Part shown: positions 1 through 11,600 of the stretch, piece after piece
Layout: each line of letters opens with the position of its first letter
Numbering within the stretch: the stretch's first letter is position 1
DNA from: Dryobates pubescens
Taxonomy: Eukaryota; Chordata; Aves; Piciformes; Picidae
Reading direction: 5' to 3'
NCBI RefSeq assembly: GCF_014839835.1
Contig: NC_071623.1
Coordinates: 19,176,314 to 19,240,313, forward strand
Length of the DNA stretch: 64,000 nt
Notes under the pieces: generated by a model
Databases searched by the model: none
Told to the model about the DNA's origin: nothing
The model's input: only the letters and a program-made list of their open reading frames with translations
Program-made: the position numbers and the translations under genes

Positions 1-873
1 TGCTTCAGGATCTTTTGCCTCTTTCTGGGCTGCTGTCCTGTTTGCCTCCAAGCTGGCAATGCTCTCCAACTCCTCACTAGTGCCAGCCTTCATCAGCACA
101 CATACTCTGCTGGGGTCACTGGTTAAACACAGTCTCCAGGACTCATCTTTGGAGGCCTTTGCTACAGGTGTCTGCTCTGCTCCTCCTTCCCCACCACCCT
201 CCCCTCTCCCAGTGCCGGGCATCAGGTGGAGCCATCCTTTTAACCTTCAGCAACAACCAGGCAATACATCCCCCACCCCACTCCAGCTGGCACAGCTGGG
301 TGGGTCCTCATCCAGATTTCATCCATCTGGGCCCCTGAGGTCTAACTTCCTCCATCTCCTGCATTTGTTCACAATGGGCCACACCAGCAGCTGCCCTGAA
401 ACCAGCTCGATGATGGCCAGAAGCTGAATATAATTTTCTTATACTGCCTCCAGCTTTCATCAAAATCTGATTAGGAGCACATGGATGCCAGTATCAGACC
501 CATTTCAGTTGGATGTAGCCAGTATTAGTGCAGCATGCTACATCATTAAAGGCCAGCAATGCTGTAATCCTTATGGAAAAGTACTGGAACACACAGAGAG
601 CCAAAACTCTTCTAACACACCATGCTCCATTGTTGCCTGGTGGGAACTGTTCACATGCAACCAAAAGAGGTTTCCTAACCCAAAGGAGATTTTTGCCTCC
701 ACTTATCTTCTCACTTTTTGTGCATTTCCTCCTTTCCACCCCATAGTGGGTAGGAATCACTAAGTTAGTGCCAAGATTTCACACCTGAGATGCTGTTGCT
801 AAGTTAGCTGTAAAATGCACCACTTTTTGAGAAGCCCAAGAGAAGCACCCACCAGTAGCCCAGCCCTTTCCTG
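1..873. other. Left edge, no recognised gene
   Basis: On the minus strand a frame is open for 82 codons from position 246 to the window edge. It includes SRVCVLMKAGTSEELESIAS and then LEANRTAAQKEAKDPEA, a mildly acidic and helical composition. No start or splice site was fixed and I do not recognise the product. It may be part of a repeat (LINE ORF1-like) or chance. Confidence 0.2.
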
Positions 874-879
874 ATGCCA

Positions 880-1545
880 CCCCAGATCCCCATGACATGC
901 TACAGGCTGGGATCAGAGGGGCTGGAGAGCAACCAGGCAGAAAGGGGCCTGGGGGTACTGGTTGACAGTGTGGCCAGCAGGAGCAGGGAAGTCATTCTGC
1001 CCCTGTACTCAGCACTAGTTACACCACACCTTGAGTACTGTGTCCAGTTCTGGGCCCCTCAGTTTAGGAAAGATGTTGAGTTGCTGGAACATGTCCAGAG
1101 AAGGGCAACAAAGCTGGTGAGGGGTTTGGAGCACAGCCCTGTGAGGGAAGGCTAAGGGAGTTGGGGTTGCTTAGCCTGGAGAAGAGGAGGCTCAGAGGGA
1201 GACCTTATTGCTTTCTACAACTACCTGAAGGGAGGTTGTACCCAGGTGGGGGTTGGTCTCTTCTCCCAGGCAACCCACAACAGAACAAGAGGACACAGTA
1301 TCAAGCTGTGCCAGGGGAGGTTCAGGCTGGATGTTAGGAAGAAATCCTTCACAGAAGGAGTAATTAGCTGTTAGAATGGGCTGCCCAGGGAGGTGGTGGA
1401 GCTGCCATCACTGCAAGTGGTTAAGAAGAGACTGGCTGAAGTACTTAGTGCCATGGTTTTGTAGATTAGATGGTGTTGGGCGATAGGTTGGACTCCCATT
1501 ATTTCAAAGGTCTTTTCCAACCTGGTTAATTCTGTATTTCTGCGT
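880..1545 (+). mobile_element. CR1 LINE, 3' part
   Basis: A truncated CR1 copy carrying the end of ORF2. One frame shows [19 protein letters not shown] and then [15 protein letters not shown], the usual reverse-transcriptase C-terminal block. It ends in the standard 3' region (GGTCTTTTCCAACCTGGTTA) and degenerate TTCTG units. Confidence 0.9.
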
Positions 1546-2152
1546 GAAGGATGGGTATTCACTTGTCACAATGTCCCTTCCTTTCCCAGTGATTCTTTCT
1601 GTAGAGAAGTGTGACTGAGATTTCCAAGCTAGCTTGAACATTTTTTCCTCTGCATTTACCACCATGAAACACAACCACAATGGGGAAGATGCAGTCTTTC
1701 CTTGTCTGTTCATTCTGAAATTTGTCTTGTGATTCATAAGAAGTGATTCTCACTTTCCAACCTGCCCCTCTTCCTGAAGGCTTCCTGTTCAGAGTTGACT
1801 GATAAGTGAATGCATTTTCCAGATACACTTTATTGCTTTTTTTCCTCCTTTCCTTTTTTCTGAAAAGCAGCAGTGAGGGGGAAGAAATGGTCTATGAGAC
1901 ACAAAAGCAGAGATTTATTGAATGATGAGAGCAGACTCAAGGGGCCTCCAGGTGAAAAAGAGTGTAATGAACATAACATCATAATGACTAAGCAGCTCCT
2001 GCTCCACCACCATTTTTGCACCCATCCCAGAGCTGGGGGGTAAGACCCTCACCAGCCAAGATACCACACAAAAAAAACTCAGCCCCAGTAAGAAGGCCCA
2101 GCCAGCACCTGTGGATGTTACAGGAGGGATCATCAACCTTCTTCCTAACTAA

Positions 2153-2176
2153 CCGGGGGGCCACCAGGCCCCCCGG
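2153..2176. repeat. Perfect GC hairpin, 10 bp stem and 4 base loop
   Basis: CCGGGGGGCC and GGCCCCCCGG flank the loop ACCA. It lies in a moderately GC-rich, unclassified stretch (1990-2400) without a recognised gene or repeat. Confidence 0.8.
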
Positions 2177-2409
2177 CCTTTGTTGTCACCACCACCATCA
2201 CCCGGTGTGCACCATGGGCACTCACCAGAGATGAGAGGAGGATCCTCAGCCCAGATGGGCTCAGCATTGAGCTTCTGCCTTCCTTGGGGAGAATTAAATA
2301 GGGGAGTGGGTGGGGAGGGCAAAGTGGCCACACCTGGGGTAGGAGGAGACTCCAACAGAGCCCAGGTGCTCTGGGTTTGAGGGGAAAAAGGGGGAAAATG
2401 GGGCAGGTG

Positions 2410-2707
2410 TGGGACTTTTAGGATGTCAGGTAATGATAGGACTAGGGGGAATGGAAAAAAAAATAAATAGAAATGGGTAGATTCAGACTGGGTGTTAGGA
2501 AGAAATTCTTCACCATGAGGGTGGTGAGACACTGGAATGGTTTGCCCAAGGAGGTGGTAGAAGCCTCATTCCTGGAAGTTTTTAAGGCCAGGCTGGATGT
2601 GGCTCTGGGCCACCTGATCTTGTGTGAAGTGTCCCTGCCCATGGCAGGGCAGTTGGAACTGGATGATCCTTAAGGTCCCCTTCAACCCCAACAATTCTAT
2701 GATTCTT
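2410..2707 (+). mobile_element. CR1 LINE, 3' part (subfamily with CAATTCTATGATTC end)
   Basis: Starts in the region before GGAATGGAAAAAA and runs through the CR1 block TTAGGAAGAAATTCTTCACC to the AACAATTCTATGATTCTTA tail. The 3' end differs from the next copy, so the two are separate insertions. Confidence 0.88.
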
Positions 2708-2714
2708 AAGCAAT

Positions 2715-2955
2715 TTTGCAGTTTAGGCTGAATGTTAGGAAGAAATTCTTCACAGAAAGAGTGATTGGCCATTGGAATGGTCTGCCCAGGGACGTGGTGG
2801 AGTCACCATTCCTGGAAGTGTTTAAAATAAGACTGGATGAGGCACTTAGTGCCATGGTTTAGTTGCTCAGATGGTGTTGGGTGATAGGTTGGACTTGATG
2901 ATCTCAAAGGTCTTTTCCAACCTGGTTAATTCTGTGATTCTGTAATTCTGTGATC
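2715..2955 (+). mobile_element. CR1 LINE, 3' part (recent subfamily)
   Basis: Follows the previous CR1 within about 10 bases in the same orientation and ends in TTCTGTGATTCTGTAATTCTG. Its GGTGTTGGGTGATAGG end is shared with the other young copies in this window. Confidence 0.9.
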
Positions 2956-5719
2956 CCCATATACAGACTTTCTACCTGCTGTTGGCTGTGTCCAGCACAT
3001 CAGCTGGAGCTGCTGCTTGGGGGATTGTCAGCTCACTGGCCAGGGGGATGCTGGAAGAGGATGCATCTGTGGTTTTTTGGTTTGGTTTGGTCTGGGTTTT
3101 TTGGAGCTTATTGCAGAAGTGGATTTATCTTTGTCAAAAGTCAGCAGAGAAGAAACCACTGTGCTTTACTACCAGCTCTACAGCCATCACCCCACATGGG
3201 CAGTCAGCTGGGAATCAGGTGCTCTGGCACTGACATCTGCCCTCACCCCTGCCATGGTTTGCTCCAGGCTCCACTGTGTGCTGGTGTCTCTCTTGAAGTC
3301 ATCTCCTGTGCTTACCGAGATTCTCCAGTCACAATGACCCTCCAAGGTTGATTTTGCAGGAGAGACAGCATGAAGTTGCAGTGAGAGAACCAAGTCCAAA
3401 TAGGAGAATAAGCCTCAAGTGCCCAGCCTGAGCCACCATCAGGTCAGCTTAAACTACCCAGTGCTGCTGACCTGACCAGAGCCATCTGCAGCTGTTCACA
3501 GCAGCAATAGGACAGTTTTCACTCTGAATCCAAAAGCAGTGTGCTTAGCAGCTGCCAGTACATAGTGCCCATGGTGGGAGGAAGGCTTTCTTGGGCTGCT
3601 CTCTAGCCATCTGATGGGCCCCAGGAGGTTGCCCCTGCCCTGCGCTCCCCTTCTGCTGCACCAAGGTGGGGACAGCATAACATGAGGACTTCCCAGATGG
3701 TTTGTCAAGCATGTCCAGCCTTCTGAAGTTGTCAAAAGCTGGTCTCACCTCTTTTTTAACACTGATGTTAACTGTTAATAAGTCTTAGTATTTGGAAAGC
3801 AGGTAAACAGATAGGGTGGCTAGAAAGGTGACCAGGGACTCTCACTGGATGCTAGTACTGTACTGGCAAAACTACTGAACAGTTTAATTTCTCTTAACAT
3901 CCCTTTGAGTCTTCTTAAAGGAAAACCTCTCACATAATTGGATGGCTCAGAAATGCTTTGATGCAAGAGACAGGTTGCCTTCTAGACTTGTTACCCAAAA
4001 GCCTTTACTTTACCAGCAACAGAATGAAGCTTCTAGTATTTATTTTCCTAGAAAAAAAGAACCTTGACTCACCCTATCTACTTAGTTGGTTTGTGATGGT
4101 ACTTGTGGTTGCTTCTTTGGCACTTAGCAGTCTGTTAAACTTGACAATCAATCATTTTAAAGTGCAAACAGCCACCATCCTCTGACATAGCTTGAAGCCT
4201 TTCTAATTTTCCCTTGTTCCAGTATACCCAAAGTTTCTAGCATAAATCATCCACAGAAAATACTCTATCTACCCAGCTGTCACAGAGAGCAGCATGCTGG
4301 TTTGTGTTTAACTTGGGTGCACTGGAATGATTTTGCTTCCACAGTTTCCTGAAGGATGTGAAATGCTGGGTACTGGATACATCCTGTTAACCAACTGCAG
4401 TTGCTTCCTTCCAGTAAAATATAAAGGATGTAAAATTGCAGCCAGTATGCTTCCAAATGCATTTAACTCAATTGCTCATGTATTTGTGCCACTGATTTTC
4501 TTTCAGCTGTAGTCAGAAAAGACTTAATTCTTTTCCTAGTCACACTAAATTACTGCAGAAAGTATTAAGCTTATGTAAGCAGAATTAACATTATGGCTAA
4601 AATCACCAAGCAGCAGGCAGCTTTCAGTTTATCCTTTGCATACTCACAACCTTCTCTCCATCTGGCAGAAAAGATGATCAGCACATGCTAAAGAGCATCA
4701 TCCCAAGGAACACACCACAAATGCTGTGCTGTGAGTACGACCATCCGGTATCCCCTTTGCTTTTTCACAACCAGCTTAGTCACCAGCTGAGGACCAGGGA
4801 AGTGAGTCAGTCCTGTGCAGGAGGCTTAGCATTCCTCACACTGCCTGACTGGCTTTCCAGATTGCACCCTCTCAAAAAGAGGGCTGCCACATTTCTGCCT
4901 TAATAAGTAATACCCTAATATGTAAGGTGTGGTGCTTCAAGGCCAAACCCTGTCCTTTACTGAGTATCCTGTTTGCTTTGCACATCGCCACGGAGGAGAG
5001 TGGAGTCCGTTGTTTACCAGCTGTGTGAAACTCAGGCAGCCTGTGGATATGTCAAGGCTACCAGGAGCACACTGGCTGTTGCACAACACTTGGTCACTGA
5101 TTTGAATTTACCACATTTCCACAGTGATTAACAGTTCTGTTACATTTTGTTTACTACAGTCCCAGCAAAAGTCTAATCGTTTTGCTCAAAACTGGCACCC
5201 CAATTCAGCTGCTGACAAGATGGAGAACATTTTACCCAGGAAGAGTAATAATCTGCAGGAACATAAGAAATGGTTAAATCAGTGGCTCACCTAACCTGGT
5301 GCTCAGGCTTTGAAAGTAAAAATGGGCAATACCATTTAGTGATAGCAAGACCACTGTATTTAGTTTCTTCTGCCTCCAGTCCTCAATATCCACAATTCAT
5401 TGGATTAGGCATATTGGTGGACACATCCCAAGGCTGTAGTGTCCACTTATGAGCCTCCTGTACACACCATTCTACCATTGTCCAGTACTTTCTTGGGCTT
5501 GTTGACAGTCTGCACAACAGCCAGTGGCAACAAATGCCTCAAGTTCCTGGTCCACCTTTTTTTTTAAAGTACTCTTTTTTTTTTAATCTCTTTTAAACTG
5601 ATCTGCTAATTTCACTCTGTATAATACCTGTGTCAGGAGATCAGAGCCAGGTGCCTTATTCTTAGTCATGTCCAATGACAAGACAAGAGGCAGTGGGTGC
5701 AAGTTAGAGCTCCAGGAAG
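2956..5719. other. Intergenic stretch, nothing recognised
   Basis: Unique sequence of mixed composition. Several short open frames overlap here, but none shows a family motif, splice consensus or codon pattern that would support a gene. A T-rich tract lies near 5560-5600. Confidence 0.6.
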
Positions 5720-6062
5720 ACTACATATCGATATCTGAAGGGGACCTAGATGAAAGCTGGGGAAGGACTGTTTAGAAGAGCTTGTAGCAATAGGATGAGG
5801 GGCAATGATTTTAAACTGGAGCAGGGTAGATTTAAGTTAGACATAAGGAGGAAGTTCTTCACAATGAGAATGATAAAATACTGGACAGGTTGCCCAGGGA
5901 TGCGGTTGATGTCCTGTCCCTGGAGACATTCAAGATCAGACTTGATGTGGCCCTGGGTAGCCTGATCTGGTTGGAGGTGTCGCTGCTCACTGCAGGTGGG
6001 TAGGACAAGATGACCTTTGAAAGTCTTTCCCAACCCACAGATGCAATCTGTGGATCTGTGTT
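5720..6062 (+). mobile_element. CR1 LINE, 3' part, older
   Basis: Shows the CR1 landmarks GGACCTAGATGAAAGCTGG, GGAAGTTCTTCACAATGAG, GGTTGCCCAGGG and a degenerate end CAATCTGTGGATCTGTG. It is more diverged than the young copies. Confidence 0.85.
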
Positions 6063-6489
6063 AATTTTCTCTGCCACCCTGGCCCAGTGAAAATGAATTT
6101 ATCACTGAAGACTGATAAGGCTTCAGTAGAATCATCTGGGACCTCTCTTTCCTTCAATGACGATTGAGTATCTTTGTGGTTGGGGTCTTATACACAATAC
6201 CAGAAACACCAGCAGGAACATAAGACAAGGTCTTCACATGACCTACAACCATAACCATGGAGAAAACTTTACAGATCTTATCACGCCCTGCTGGGCTTTG
6301 GTTAATGCTTTTGCAGATGAAGAACAGAGATGACAGAAAATGTGTTTATTTAAACAGCTGTACAATGGAAATCTCGATCATTTTCACAAGCCAGCTGAGA
6401 GAGAAATGGCCCACATATCTTGTATCTGGACTGAAGTCTCTTTGCAGTTTTCAGAGCTGAATTTCTTTTTCTCTGAATACATCACCTGT

Positions 6490-6600
6490 GTGAGTGCAGT
6501 GAATTGCTGCTGAATAGCAGCAATGTGCTTAGCCATGTATAAACATGGAGGAAGACATGGTTCCAGCCCTGAGGAGCTTACAATCTAAAATGTGACATGG
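6490..6600 (+). repeat. Possible ancient MIR-type SINE remnant
   Basis: CATGGTTCCAGCCCTGAGG followed by AGCTTACAATCTAAAATG recalls the MIR core text CCTGCCCT..GGAGCTTACAATCTA. It is short and diverged, so family assignment is tentative. Confidence 0.4.
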
Positions 6601-7222
6601 ACAATACTATTCTGACATAGAACAATCACGTGAAATATCACATCAGATACAAGAAGACCCTTATTTTAATTTTTTTTAACAAGCAATTGTAATACCAAAT
6701 ATATATAAAGGCCACAGGAAGACAGAGCAGTGCCTTGGTTCTGCTCTGTATTCCCATGTTCCTAAGTCTATGGGCATGAAAGGTAGTGAAGGTTTGCTTA
6801 AGAGAGTGATTCAGTTTTCTTTGATGGGGATTCTCCAGTTTGTGCTTCCTGAACAAAAAATAAGAAAAATGAGATTAGAACTTAAACCTCCTTCTGTGAT
6901 TTTACACATCTGAACACTGGACAACACTGAGATGAATTATTTCCGTGCAACAGTGGAACCTGCATTTAGGAGAGGCAGTGTGAAAGAAGGGGCAAATTTT
7001 CTGTCCTGTTGAGGCATTGGGTCTCCACATCAGCATATGCTTGGTGAAATCTATTGCAGCTACCTCAGAAACAGAGTTAGCTGAGAATCCTGCTAGTTCT
7101 AGAATGAGCATATCACATTGTGTGTCTGCAACCAGAAGGGAGTCCCACCACCCAAGGGAAAATCTGCTGGAAGTTCCAACTTTCTCATAGTCTAACAGTG
7201 TTTCCCTAATAAGTGACTGATC

Positions 7223-7228
7223 TTTATT
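7223..7228 (-). terminator. Candidate poly(A) signal of SH3BGR
   Basis: TTTATT on the plus strand is AATAAA on the transcribed strand. It is the first such hexamer I find below the SH3BGR stop codon and would give a 3' UTR of roughly 450 bases. A further candidate lies near 6343. Nothing else in the sequence distinguishes them. Confidence 0.3.
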
Positions 7229-7661
7229 TCTGTGTAGCAAAGAAGAGATAATTGTAGTAAGATGAAAACCTGAAAACTAAATGTGCAATCATGTGCTGCA
7301 TAGACTTAAACAATGCTGGATACTTATACAGCTCTGCAAGCACAAATTCTGCCTCTCCTGTGTTGAGATTTTGAAGTCATATCCGGCCTTGTTTCTAAGG
7401 CAATCAGAGTAATTTTACAGTCTGCCACAGAAATGGGGAAGCCAGACTCATTAAGGGCAACAGTTCTGACTTGGTGTTATATGGAAAATGCATAATACTT
7501 TTTATCATTTTGGTACCTTGTTTCCATCACTATCATTGCAAATGACAATATGCACAAAATTGTCAAGTCTTTGTTACTTTAAGAACACCAGCAACTGTGA
7601 TGGATATCTTAATATTTACCTGAAAACCTGTTCAAGAAAGAATGTGTCATAGGGAAGTGAA

Positions 7662-7784
7662 CTAAGACTCTTCTTGCTCCTCTGCCTCTTGCTTTTCATC
7701 TCCCTCTTCTTGTTTTTCTTCTTGGTTTTCTTCTCCTACTTCTTGCTTTTCTTCTCCCTCTTCTTGCTTTACTTCTTCTTCATC
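7662..7784 (-). CDS. SH3BGR: SH3BGR coding exon 5 (glutamate-rich C-terminus and stop)
   Basis: This terminal coding exon has 40 codons plus a TAG stop at 7664-7662. It begins DEEEVKQEEGEEKQE and ends AEEQEES. More than half the residues are glutamate, the composition that gives the family member its name. The underlying DNA is a GAA/GAG purine tract on the minus strand with repeated EEG and KQE units, so its length could vary between individuals or species. The acceptor (ATTAAAAAG) has a weak pyrimidine tract, the only weak splice site in the gene. The frame from exon 4 enters in phase 0 and stays open to the stop. Confidence 0.85.
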   Translation of the reverse strand, partial: DEEEVKQEEGEEKQEVGEENQEEKQEEGDEKQEAEEQEES

Positions 7785-10506
7785 CTTTTTAATAGAAAAT
7801 TGTAGTTACCATGTAGAAATGGAAGGAAAAATAGTCTTGAAATGCAGAACTCTGATTTTGCAGGCATTCTATTCCTAGTAAATGCAGTATTATGTGAGCT
7901 TTAAGAATAGAACAGACAAGTAGTGTATAGAGCTTTTAATTTTTACATGCCAGGGCTCTAGCTTTGTGGAGCTGACAGGCAAGCTCTGGAACATAAAGCC
8001 CTCTTCTTAGAGAGGTTAGAACACAGTACATACTTCAGCTGTAAATAGATGTTCAAGATCAAAATGGGAATAGGAAGTATATGTAAATATGAGAAAAAGC
8101 TTAGTGTTTTCATATATATGATTTCTTGGAGCAGTAAACAAGTCAAGATTCCTGGCACAGGTTCTGGACTCCTGAATAATCTAATAGTCATTTCAAGTCA
8201 ACCTTGTTTCTGTTCCAAAAGTTCTTATTTCTCTCTTTTATATAGGAGAACATGGCTCAGTTTGAAGGCAATAGCCCTTTGCTTCAATCAACCAAATAAA
8301 TGGTTGTCTGAAGGCTAGCTTTTATTTAACACAGACAACAATCTGTGTATTACTGTCTTTTAAGGGCTAGTAAAGTGTAGTCCTCTGAAAAGCCACTGAA
8401 AATTGCGTTGCAGGCTTCTCTATTCCTTCTCTTCCAGTAAAGGTCTGCTTGAAGGCACTCCTTCTGTGTGCATAAACAAGCTTTATCTCAAAATGTCATA
8501 CCTTCAAATGCTACTTAGACTACAAAAATTATGGGAAATTCTCCCTGGCATAATCAACTAATCCAAGACTACAGAAATAGTTTCCAGTCAGGACTGCAGG
8601 TAGTGCATGAGCAGCATAGACCTTAGGTTTTCCTCTCAGACACATACTTTCTGCAAAAGTGTCACAAGTGAGTCTCCAGAGGAACATCCTGCTTAAACAT
8701 CCACTTGGGAATGAACTTCTTGTAACCAGAATCATTGGTTATTAAGGAAAAACATTGCACTAAGAGATCATCCCTGCAAAACCAGAAATGTAACACAAAT
8801 ATCCACACAGGTCAGCATGATTAGAAGTCCTTGTGCCAAAGGAACATTGCTTCTTTTGGCATCTTCCCCCAGGAAAAGAGTCCTTCATTAGCACTCTGAA
8901 ACAGGGCCAGGCAAGCCCACAAACAATCAGAATCTTTCAGTTATTAACAACTGGTGCTCAAAATTCAAGTCAATTACCTTCAAGAGAAAAAATGGCTGGT
9001 TTTATTCCTTGAAGCATTAGTTAGTGGTGGCAGGATTCACCAACTAACCTTAACAATCCTTTTCAACCTCACTAGAAGCCCCCATGCTTTGTCCATGGGT
9101 CCAGAAGCTCCATTTTAGCTGCCAGGTTCACAATGCCTAACTTTCAGTGAACACGTGTCCCTATATACATCTATATAGACATGTACTGCAGCTTGGAAGC
9201 AGGGAGAGGTGAACTTGTCCTCTTATTAACTGCAGGTTTGTAGTGGAAAATAGCCTAAAGTAATCAGTTTTGCTAGAAACACTGAAGAAATATTGAAGGC
9301 ATAAACTTTCAATGCTAGGCAAAGCAAAAAACTGTACAAGAATTTGTTCCTGGGTCTTAACAAATTCTGGCAAAGGAAATATTTCCTTTATAGTCAGAAC
9401 TGCCTAAATTGTCAGAATGACTCTTGCACACTCACAACACTGAAAATGCAACCAGCCTGGTGTCAGTTAGCGATCTTCAAGCATGTAGTTGTCTTGGGAG
9501 TCCTTGGCAAATTTTATTAAAGAATCTGTGACAGACAATTTCCCTTCTGTTTACAGCATTTAATGATTAAAGGCTTCTCTTTGTTCCCAGACAATAAGAC
9601 TATGATAAGACCAATAATTCTCGCTATCAGAATATAATACTAGAATATTTACTAGCTTTCGAGTGAAGCAATGAGACTGAGAAGGAATTAAAAGCATGCA
9701 AGCAAAAGGTGAAAGTGAAATGGCCATAGATACTATACCTTTGGTACTGGCTGTTCTTCCTTGCTTTCCTACATCAGAGGTACAAAAGAAAACATTTAAA
9801 AGATGGATCAAAGAGAAAAATATCAAAGGCCATGCAGGCAAAACACATCAGAAATTAAACACTGTATTTAAGAAAATCTTGTGGAATTTGGTGGATTTAT
9901 TTTGAGATGAGATCCTGCAGATGAACTCACAAAACACAGTCAAGCTAAGCTTGCAGTTTGAAAAAGGGCTACGAAATCATTAATCACAGATCCCCTTTTC
10001 TCGGTGACTTCCAACCAAATCTGTTTCATTGACAAGAAAAAGCATTAAAACTGGAGCTCTGTTTGCTTTTTCAGGTGGGTTTGCTGGTTGTTTTGTAGGT
10101 TTGTTTTGTCTTTTTTCCCTATTTTGTTTTTTTAATTAGCTCATCTGAAAAATGAAAACTAAATCAGAATTATACAGAGTCTTATCAATGTTATATATCG
10201 TAAGTCAGAATCTGAATTGCAATTCTGCTAAATGTTGTAGGCTGGAACAGATGCCTTGGCTCAACAGTACTGGAGAATAAGTATAATACAAGCTTATTTT
10301 AGATTGTAGATTGAGATAAAGTGGTGAAGGGAAGAGAGATAAAAGAGAGAAGGAAAAAAAATTAATGTACAGTGAAGAGAATTTAATGTTGTACACCAAG
10401 ATGGTATATAACCTTACACAAAATCCCAAGGAGAAAGGGCAAATGGAATAGTACCGTGCAGAAGCCATTGGCAGTTGATATGAGTGAGTTGAGATAAAGA
10501 AGCTGT

Positions 10507-10700
10507 GTTAGAATAGAATAAACCAGGTTGGAAGAGACCTTTGAGATCATCGTGTCCAACCCATCATCCAACACCAACTAACCCATGGCACCAAGCACCC
10601 CATCAAGTCTCCTCCTAAACACCTCCAGTGATGGTGACTCCACCACCTCCCCGGGCAGCCCATTCCAATGGGCAATCACTCTCTTTATGAAGAATTTCTT
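10507..10700 (-). mobile_element. CR1 LINE, 3' part
   Basis: Minus orientation: the 3' end is at the left (AATAGAATAAACCAGGTTGG) and the CR1 body runs right to a truncation after AAGAATTTCTT. Confidence 0.9.
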
Positions 10701-11162
10701 GCCATGGTTTGGATATGTCCTGAAAGAGACAGGATACAGGCTTGCATGATAATACAATTTTGGAATATATTTCTAAAATAAGTCTGCCCTGAAGCGAGCC
10801 TAATTTGTACTGGGACACAACTTAAAATCTAAAGTTAAAACAAGATAGCAAAAGCTGTAAAATGATTATTACTGTCACCTCTAGTGACCAGCAGAGCCCT
10901 CACTGTGCCATACATATGGGAGGTCACAGTCTTTGCCTCCAAAAAAAATCAAAACCAAAGGGACAGACAAAGCAAGAAAACCCTCTATCCAACCAATATG
11001 GTTCCTCAACCTTCTCCATCAGAGGATAAGGATTAGAAATGAAAGAAAAAGAAAGAAAGGAAAAGATTAGGAAGAAGTCACGGTTAAGCTTGATGAAGTG
11101 ATTAGGGAAGGAAAGTATGTGACAGGTTTAAGGTTAAAATTTTTTTCATCATCTAAAGAATA

Positions 11163-11600
11163 CAGATTACAGAATTAACCATTGGAAAAGACCTTTGAGA
11201 TCATCAAGTCCAACCCAACACCATATAATCAACTACACCATGGCACTAAGTACCTCATCCAGTCTCTTTTTAAGCACTTCCAGGGATGGCGACTCCACCA
11301 CTTCCCTGGGCAGCACATTCCAATGGGCAATCACTCTTTCTGTGAACAATTTGTTCCTAACATCCAGCCTAAACCTCCCCTGGCACAGCTTGAGACTATG
11401 TCTTTTTGTTCTGTTGCTGGTTGCCTGGGAGAAGAGACCAAACCCCACCTGGCTACAACCTCCCTTCATGTAGTTGTAGACAGCATTAAGGTCTCCTCTG
11501 AGCCTCCTCTTCCCCAGGCTAAACAATGCCACGTCTCTCAGCCTCTCCTCATAGGGCTTGTGCTCCAAACCCCTCACCAGCTTTGTTGCCCTAGTGCAAT
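11163..11600 (-). mobile_element. CR1 LINE, 3' part with ORF2 end
   Basis: A young-looking minus-strand copy; the right part reads as the CR1 ORF2 C-terminus ([20 protein letters not shown] on the minus strand). It is truncated at about 11600. Confidence 0.9.

Noticed and set aside
59-427. 122-codon open frame at the left edge, plus strand
   Set aside because: Low-complexity serine/proline composition with no motif; nothing supports expression.
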